The notes under the pieces: generated by a model
The model's database searches: none
Seen by the model: only the letters and a program-made list of their open reading frames with translations
Told to the model about the DNA's origin: nothing
Position numbers and translations under genes: made by a program
In this document: piece after piece, positions 43,655 through 64,000 of the stretch
Layout: every line of letters starts with the position of its first letter
Numbering within the stretch: the first letter of the stretch is position 1
From: Camelus bactrianus
Lineage: Eukaryota > Chordata > Mammalia > Artiodactyla > Camelidae
Direction: 5' to 3'
Length of the DNA stretch: 64,000 nucleotides
Assembly: GCF_048773025.1 (NCBI RefSeq)
Contig: NC_133557.1
Span: 8,944,001-9,008,000 of the forward strand

Positions 43655-43885
43655 ATATTGACCTGAAACAAATAGACTGCCAGATTTTTCTCCAGCAAAG
43701 ATAGGTTTATTCAGGATCAGCAGAGAACTGCCATTCAGGGTCTGCAACCATGGTGAGCCACGTGCAAGACCCTGCAGAGCAAGGGAAGGAGAACGCTTTT
43801 ATAGAGGGAGAAAGGAAGTTGGGAGGGCTCTAGTAAACTAAGAGCCCGAGGCTTTTCATTGGCTGGCCTCCCAACTGTATTTAAC
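43655..43885 (-). mobile_element. Probable ERV LTR fragment
   Basis: On the minus strand the segment has, in order, ATTGG/CCAAT near 43860, a CTATAAAAG TATA box near 43800 and AATAAACC near 43709. That is the promoter and polyadenylation layout of an LTR. No family name is given. Confidence 0.45.
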
Positions 43886-45149
43886 TGAGGTTTTTGTTTA
43901 TTAGTTTTTTTTTTAAATAGAAATAGCCTAAGTTCCCATTATGATAGAATATATAAATAAATGTGGTATGTTTTTACAGTGGAATACTATGAGCAGTGCA
44001 AATGAACCGATGACTGCTACAAGCAAACATTCTGATGAATTTCACAAACATAAAGTTAATCAAAATAATCCAGACACCAAAAGAGCAAATACTATACGAT
44101 TCTATTTATATAAAACTAATCTGTGGTGTCAGAATCGAGGGTACCCTCAGGGAAAAGAGAAGGAGCCGATGGAGGGGCCCAAGGGGACTTCTTAGGGGTT
44201 GGTCGTCTGCTATTTCTTGGTCAAGTGATGGTTTCTTAAGTGTGTTCAGTTTGTGGTGTGCACTTTTGATTTTGCAATTATCTAGATGTATGTTATACAT
44301 GAATAAATGGCTTTAAAATGAAAGAGAAGCCTGGAGGCATTCGCAATTGTCAGGGTGGGAGATGAGATGTGACAGAACCCGGCCTGGGTGCTGGCAGTGG
44401 GGTGGAGAGAAGCGGGCGATTTGAGGGCTTGGGAGGGGGTAGGATTTTCTTGATTGGTGATGGGGCATGAGAAGCCAGGAGGGTGCCCAACTTCTGGTTT
44501 GCCACTTACATTGGTGCCATCCGGAGAGACAAGGAAGCTGGTAGGAGACAGATACCTGTGGGAGTGTGAGGAGAGTGGCTTTTGCAGTGCTGGTGGGATA
44601 TGCATGGAAGGCGTCGTGCAGAGAAATGGCTGGATGGGTCTGGGTTTGGAATATTTGATTTTACAAGGTCCAACTTGGAGCTCAATCCAGGAGGAATCCC
44701 ACTCACTGGGAACCTACCTGGTCAAGAAAAACACAGCCTTGTCCCTCTGAGCACTGTCTCTGGAGCTCTGGTGGCTTTATGGAACCTGGCAGTTCTAGCT
44801 GGCTGAGGACAGGTGCTGCCTTTCTCTTGGTCAGGACTCTGGGGCTGGAGACTTAGGAAGGTCAGTGAATGGGAAGGGGTGGGGTAGATGTCACCCAGGG
44901 CCAAAGCCCTTGGCTTTAGGAGAAGTTAGGTCAAGGGCTGAGATAATAACTCAGCTGGCCATTGCCATGTGGTTCCAGTGAGGGCCTCTGGGGCCCATCT
45001 GTACCATAATCAAGGGGTAGACACAGGAAACTAATGCTTCACAAAGACGTTCAATGTAGTCTCACTACAGAAACTCAAATATGCTCCCTTCTTCAAGAGG
45101 TCAGACAATCCCACTACAAGGTATCTATTTCCAAGTGGTCCCCAGATGA

Positions 45150-45530
45150 AATGCTCAGATCCACAAGCACAACTGCCTGCACCACCTCCTCCCCCATCTC
45201 TACCATCGTCCACCACCTCCTCCCCAGGCAGCCCTCTCTCACCATCACCTTTACCATCATGTTCAAAGTTACCTGTACTTCTCCTTCCTCCACCTCCTTG
45301 TCTACCACCACCACCATCTTCACAACCTCCACCAACATCCTTACTGTCACCGCCTGCACCTCCACTACCATCAAATCCACCACCTCCTCTTCTACCTGCA
45401 TCTCCACCATCACCTGTACCACCACCATCACCAGCACTGACTCCCACCATCTCCTCATCCCCCTCTTCCTCCATCTCCCTCTCCTCCACCTCTGTGTCCA
45501 TAATCTTCACCCCTATTTCTTCCAAACCCA
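45150..45530 (+). repeat. CCACCAT/CCACCTCC low-complexity tract
   Basis: About 380 bases made of degenerate ACC/TCC triplets (CACCATC, CCACCTCCTC), strongly strand-biased in C over G. It opens long spurious reading frames in several frames on both strands. Confidence 0.85.
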
Positions 45531-45729
45531 AGCTATCTGAGACTGCCCACACTGCACAAGGAAGTTTTTTTTAAAGGAAATATATTAATAGCTATTTTTT
45601 TCTGATTATACCCGATCATTTGAAACATAAAACACAGATAAAAGTACTGTCCCTCCATAATCCAGCATTACTATCCAAGATAATGACAATCTCTCATCTA
45701 ATGTAGATCCTCCCTGACTTTTTTTCTAT

Positions 45730-45890
45730 GAGATAGCCAGTATCCGCTGAGTGCTTACTTCCTGCTCAAAGCTCTTCTGAGTCTGAATGAACATTTTCCA
45801 CAATAGAATTATAAATTTAATTCTCACAACAACCTGATGAGGTGTGTGCCATTGTTTTCTCTGTTTTACAGATGAAACCAGGACACAGAG
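45730..45890 (+). repeat. MIR fragment
   Basis: CCAGTATCCGCTGAGTGCTTAC, TCTCACAACAACCTGATGAGG and TCTGTTTTACAGATGAAACC. Confidence 0.7.
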
Positions 45891-45944
45891 ATGTGGACTG
45901 AGTGGCTCCTCCCCCTCCTCTCCCACTGGGCTCCCCACCCTGGG

Positions 45945-46185
45945 CTCCCCTGCTGTTGTTCAGATGTGCCCAGCATGCTCCCACCTTCCAGGCCTTTGCA
46001 TATGCTTTTCTCTCTGCCTGGAACACACTTCTCCAGATCTCTACATGGCCTGTTTGGTCCCCCATACACACACACTGTACTCAGGCCTCTGATCAAATGT
46101 CAGCTCCTAGAAGAGGCCTACCCTGGACCCCACCCATTTCAACCAGCTTTGTTTTGCTCCATAACAATTTTCCCCACCTGCCATA
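45945..46185 (+). repeat. L2 LINE fragment
   Basis: L2-like phrase CCAGGCCTTTGCATATGCTTT, CTCTGCCTGGAACACACTT, then CAAATGTCAGCTCCTAGAAG. Confidence 0.8.
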
Positions 46186-47329
46186 TTCAATCATCCATTA
46201 ATTAAATAATCAAATTAATAACTAGGCTATATATAGAATCAAAGCCAATTTGCAAAGGACCCCTCCCAATTATTTAAAAGATCTTACAAATCTTTAGTAA
46301 GTGTCCCTTGTTCTGCACAGCACACATCAGTCCTGGGGTTTAATTCATTGCAGGTCCCTGCAGCATATCAATACCAGTGGCTAAAACAGGAGCTACATCT
46401 TTTCTTTCTTTTTCTCAAGCCAGTGAAGAGGTGGTACAAACGTGAGGTCTTTGGTAAATCTCCGTAGAAAAGGGTAAAAAAAAAATCTTACACCTGCAGA
46501 TTGTGATGCAGACTGATTCAAAGTCAGGTCTATGTGTTGAACAGATGCTCAATCCAGAGCCATGAAAGAACCATCAGATCACAGAACGAAAAGTGACGCA
46601 ATCCATATCCTACTGGGATTCAGGGAAAACTGGACCCAGGAACCCCCTGCAGTCTGACTTTCTCTAGATGGTTTGGCGGTGAAGGAGCTGCGGCGGGGGG
46701 CCAGTGGTGGCGAGGGTGCTGCTGGGAATCACCCTTTCTAATCTTGCCTCAATAATCATTTTTCCCTTCTTCTATGAAACGGAATCCCTGATTCTTAGTT
46801 GGGCACATGACCACCCAGAATAAAGACTATATTTCCCAGCCTCCCACACAGCTACATTTGGCTGTACGACGAGTTGTAGTCAGTAAGGTGAAAGGGGAAG
46901 AGATGCAGAGGTGTATGCAACTTCCAAATCATGCACTTAAAGAGAGGGATATACCCTCATATTCCACCTTTCCCCTTTTCCACTGGTTGGAATGCAAACA
47001 TGTTGGAGAGCCACTTGGACCCTGCCTATGAGGGTAGAATCCTAAGGATGGAGAAGGAGAAAGAGCATGGGTCCCTGGACAGCCCAGGAAACCAAGCCGT
47101 CCTACCTGCCTCTAGGCTGTTAAAAGAGAGAGACATCAACTTCTGTCTCTTTTCAGCCACTGTTATTTTTTGTTGTTGTTGTTACAGCCCATATCCTAAA
47201 CAATATGGAAATTGCCAAAGCAAGCTTCCTGAGATTCTAGGGAAAGGAGACAGAGATGACAGGAAGAGGGTCAAAGAACTTTGAGGTCATGTTTAAAATA
47301 CCTCAGGAGCACATGTATCAAGATCAGCT

Positions 47330-47745
47330 TCCCTCAGGTCCTCCTCTGTATCGCAGTGCTTCCTCTGCATATTCCTTCTGTCTCACCTACCCCAGCACAC
47401 ACAAGCTGGTCAACTCCTTCAGACCGTGGCTAAACCTGACTTCAGGGAACCATGTTACCACACTCCAGGCTGTTAGGCATCTTTATTAAATGTCCCTCAT
47501 AGCGTAATGCCAGGTACTGCTCTCACAGTACTTACAGATTTGAAACTTCACATTTATCTGTGTGGTTATTCAATGGTCTCTCCCTCATAAAACTGTAATT
47601 TCTGTGACTTAACATAGGAACTGAGTCTGTCCCTTTATTGCTGTTTCCCCAGCACCTAACTCACCGTATGGCATATTGCAGGTGCCCAATAAGAATATAT
47701 GTATGTAAGCTGTGACTGGATGAATGAATGAATTAATGAATCCGG
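47330..47745 (+). repeat. L2 LINE 3' end
   Basis: Reads to CCCCAGCACCTAACTCACCG, GCAGGTGCCCAATAAGAATA and GATGAATGAATGAATTAATG, the usual L2 tail. Confidence 0.75.
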
Positions 47746-48210
47746 ACAGGAGAGGACAGGCTTCCTGCAGGGCAGTGTAAATGCTACGGCCTCCTCCAAC
47801 GCAGAAAAGCAGAGCCCAGAATCGTGAACCACCGACTGAATGTTAACATGAACGCACAGATGCCTCTCACAACCACCATTTTCAGCATGAGTAAGTGTGA
47901 ACTTGTGGTCCCCCGGTCAGTAACTGGCAGATCCCCAATTCTTACTCTCATTTCTCAGATGCGGAAACTGGGTTAGAGAGGCCAGCCGAGCTGGGAGAAC
48001 AGAGAAAGGAAAGGTAGGGGAAACAGGACCGCCCCTCGGAACGGCCGCATCCGGAGGCCTCGGGGCTTCCGGGCTTCCGGTCCCCCTGCCCCGCGGCCTG
48101 GGCTCCGGGGACGTGCGCGCCGTGTGGGGCGCGCACGCAGGGCGGGGCGTGCGGGGGCGCGCGCGTGCGCAGGCGTCGAGCGGAGAGACGAGGCAGAGCC
48201 GGGGAACCGC

Positions 48211-48260
48211 CGCCAGGTCCGCTCTCGTTCCACGCCGCCAGGTCCGCTCTCGTTCCACGC
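48211..48260 (+). repeat. Perfect 25-bp tandem duplication in FKBP1A promoter/leader
   Basis: Two identical units (CGCCAGGTCCGCTCTCGTTC followed by CACGC) sit head to tail, 60 bases before the start codon. The absence of mismatches suggests a recent event or an assembly artefact. Confidence 0.9.
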
Positions 48261-48297
48261 CGCCCGTCGCGCCGCCCGCCCGCCCGCCCAGCGTCCG

Positions 48298-48320
48298 CCG
48301 CCGCCGCCGCCGCCGCCGCC
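48298..48320 (+). repeat. (CCG)n trinucleotide run before FKBP1A ATG
   Basis: About seven to eight CCG/GCC units run directly into the start codon. Such runs are often length-polymorphic in mammalian 5' leaders. Confidence 0.85.
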
Positions 48321-62922
<14,602 letters not shown>

Positions 62923-63191
62923 TAGTGTCTACCTTTTAAATTATGTTTATGGGTAGTCATTCATATGGTTCAGAAGTCCGAGGTAGAAGTGAAAAACTTC
63001 ACTCCCAGCACCCCACCCAGGTAACTCCTTTTATTATTGTCTTGTAGAGTTTCTTTAAGTTGCCTTTTTTTTCTTTTAGACACACACACATTGTTCGGCA
63101 CTTTGCTTTTTCACTTAATCCATCTCTGATACTTTATATACCAGGACATAAAAAAGGAGGAAGCTCTCCTCCTCACAGAGCTTCATAGTGT

Positions 63192-63816
63192 GGGCACTCC
63201 TCAGAGACATCGCAGGTTCGCTGCCAGACCACCAAATTTTTCGGTTTCCCAGTTACCAAAGTTATGTTTACAGTGTACTGTAGTCTATTAAGTGTGCAAT
63301 AGCATTATGTGTAAAAAACAATGTACAGTTTACCCTTGAACAATGCGAGGATGGGGTGCCAACTCCTGCCTCAACCAGTTGAAAATCCATGTCTAACTTT
63401 ATAATCGGCCCTCCACGTCTGCAACTCCTCATCAGAGGATTCAACTGCAGATCATGTAGTATTTACTATTGAAAAATATTCATGTGTAAGTGGACCCATA
63501 TAGTTCAAACCTGTGTACATACCTTAATTAAAAAATACTTTATTGCTGAAAAATGCTAACTGTCATCTGAGCCTTCAGTGAGTCATAATCTTTTTGCAGC
63601 AGTAACATCAAAGATCGCAGATCACCATACAAATATAATAATAATGAAAAAGTATTGAAATATTGTGAGAATTACCAAAATGTGACCCAGAGACATGAAG
63701 GAGCAAATGTTGTGGAAAAGTGGTGCCAATAGACTTACTTGACACAGAGCCGCCACAGACCTTCAACTTATAAAAAACACAGTATCTGTAAAGCACGGTG
63801 AAATGAGGTATGCCTG
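63192..63816 (-). mobile_element. Tigger1-derived DNA transposon (internally shortened)
   Basis: The ends match Tigger1 from memory: CTCAGAGACATCGCAGGTTC at the left and GAGGTATGCCTG at the right. The left end continues through AAAGTTATGTTTACAGTGTA and GTGCAATAGCATTATGTG. The right part holds CATCAAAGATCGCAGATCAC and ATAATAATGAAAAAGT. The transposase middle is absent. FKBP1A intron 3. Confidence 0.85.
63327..63514. mobile_element. MER2/Tigger-like MITE inside the Tigger1 copy
   Basis: Begins CAGTTTACCCTTGAACAATG after TA and ends GTTCAAACCTGTG before TA. The surrounding Tigger1 text (AACAATGTA / TACATACCTTAATT) would be continuous without it. The right inverted repeat is shortened. Confidence 0.65.
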
Positions 63817-64000
63817 TATTCCCTTGGGAGTACTGTAATTTGTCGATGGCCATTTGGGTCATTTCCAGAATTTTGATCATGTAAACAGTGCTGCAGTGAC
63901 TAATCTTCTGTAGACTTTATTTTACATTTGTGCTGGGATTGCCACAGCTTCTCAGAGGTGGAGTGCGTGGTTCAGTGGCTGTGTGCACTGTATTTTGACA

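Larger units (their letters stand above)
36841..48009. other. Intergenic NSFL1C-FKBP1A interval
   Basis: No exon set or conserved protein frame is recognisable. It holds L2, MIR, a SINE, LTR-like pieces and the CCACCAT tract. Stretches such as 37100-38700 and 46200-47300 appear unique. An unannotated noncoding transcript cannot be excluded. Confidence 0.55.
48010..48320 (+). promoter_or_regulatory. FKBP1A: CpG-rich promoter and 5' leader of FKBP1A
   Basis: CpG-dense sequence without an obvious TATA box holds a GC box (GGCGGGGC, 48141-48148) and an NRF1-like palindrome half (TGCGCAGGCG, 48166-48175). A perfect 25-bp tandem duplication (48211-48260) and a (CCG)n/(GCC)n run ending at the ATG follow. 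The CpG-rich stretch continues to about 48700 across exons 1-2. Factor binding is inference. Confidence 0.72.

Noticed and set aside
45031-45574. Overlapping open frames of 114-173 codons on both strands
   Set aside because: They arise from the CCACCAT low-complexity tract. The translations are runs of Thr/Ser, Pro or Gly/Val without domains.
36841-48009. SIRPD, SIRPB1 or SDCBP2 exons in the gene-free interval
   Set aside because: I searched for V-domain cysteine/tryptophan landmarks and PDZ-like text in the listed frames and saw none. By synteny those genes should lie outside the window.

Overview
The window is mammalian nuclear DNA: large introns with GT/AG boundaries, CpG-rich promoters, and a dense mix of L1, L2, MIR, hAT and Tigger fossils. 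Three copies of a tRNA-Ala-like SINE of the camelid (Vicugna/Camelus) type point to a camelid. Three genes, all on the + strand, give the order SIRPB2 - NSFL1C - FKBP1A. From memory this is the human chromosome 20p13 order read in the opposite direction, so the window is a conserved synteny block and not foreign or accessory DNA.

Layout. Positions 1-2110 hold an L1 fragment, MIR pieces and the region upstream of SIRPB2. SIRPB2 (coding exons 2111-10446) is a paired immune receptor of the SIRP family. It has a signal peptide, two V-type Ig domains each on one exon, a short stalk, and a transmembrane segment with a lysine. Its cytoplasmic tail is cut short by a stop codon compared with the human protein as I remember it. 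Positions 10447-17500 are intergenic, with L2, MER20, a camelid SINE, an MLT1 LTR, an L1 3' end carrying a (CA)n tract, and a solo ERV LTR lying inside an older MIR. NSFL1C (p47, a p97/VCP cofactor) runs from a CpG-rich promoter through nine coding exons (17802-36607) and encodes 370 residues with UBA, SEP and UBX regions. A polyadenylation signal lies 214 bases after the stop.

Positions 36840-48000 are a gene-free interval with L2, MIR, a camelid SINE with perfect 15-bp target duplications, LTR-like pieces and a CCACCAT-rich low-complexity block. FKBP1A (FKBP12) starts in a second CpG island. Exons 1-3 (48321-62892) encode residues 1-66, and the last exon, expected to encode about 42 residues, lies beyond the right edge. 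Intron 1 is only 98 bases and intron 2 is over 14 kb. Intron 3 carries a Tigger1-derived element with a second, MER2-like, element inserted in it.

The three genes are not one pathway. NSFL1C acts with p97 in Golgi and ER membrane fusion, FKBP1A is a cytosolic peptidyl-prolyl isomerase and immunophilin, and SIRPB2 is a myeloid or lymphoid surface receptor. I found no convincing new biological system. The items most worth a second look are the shortened SIRPB2 tail, the higher-order octamer/CCAAT repeat in the solo LTR, the perfect 25-bp duplication just upstream of the FKBP1A start, a degenerate ~37-bp minisatellite in NSFL1C intron 1, and the nested transposons. Family names and human comparisons come from memory; no database search was run.
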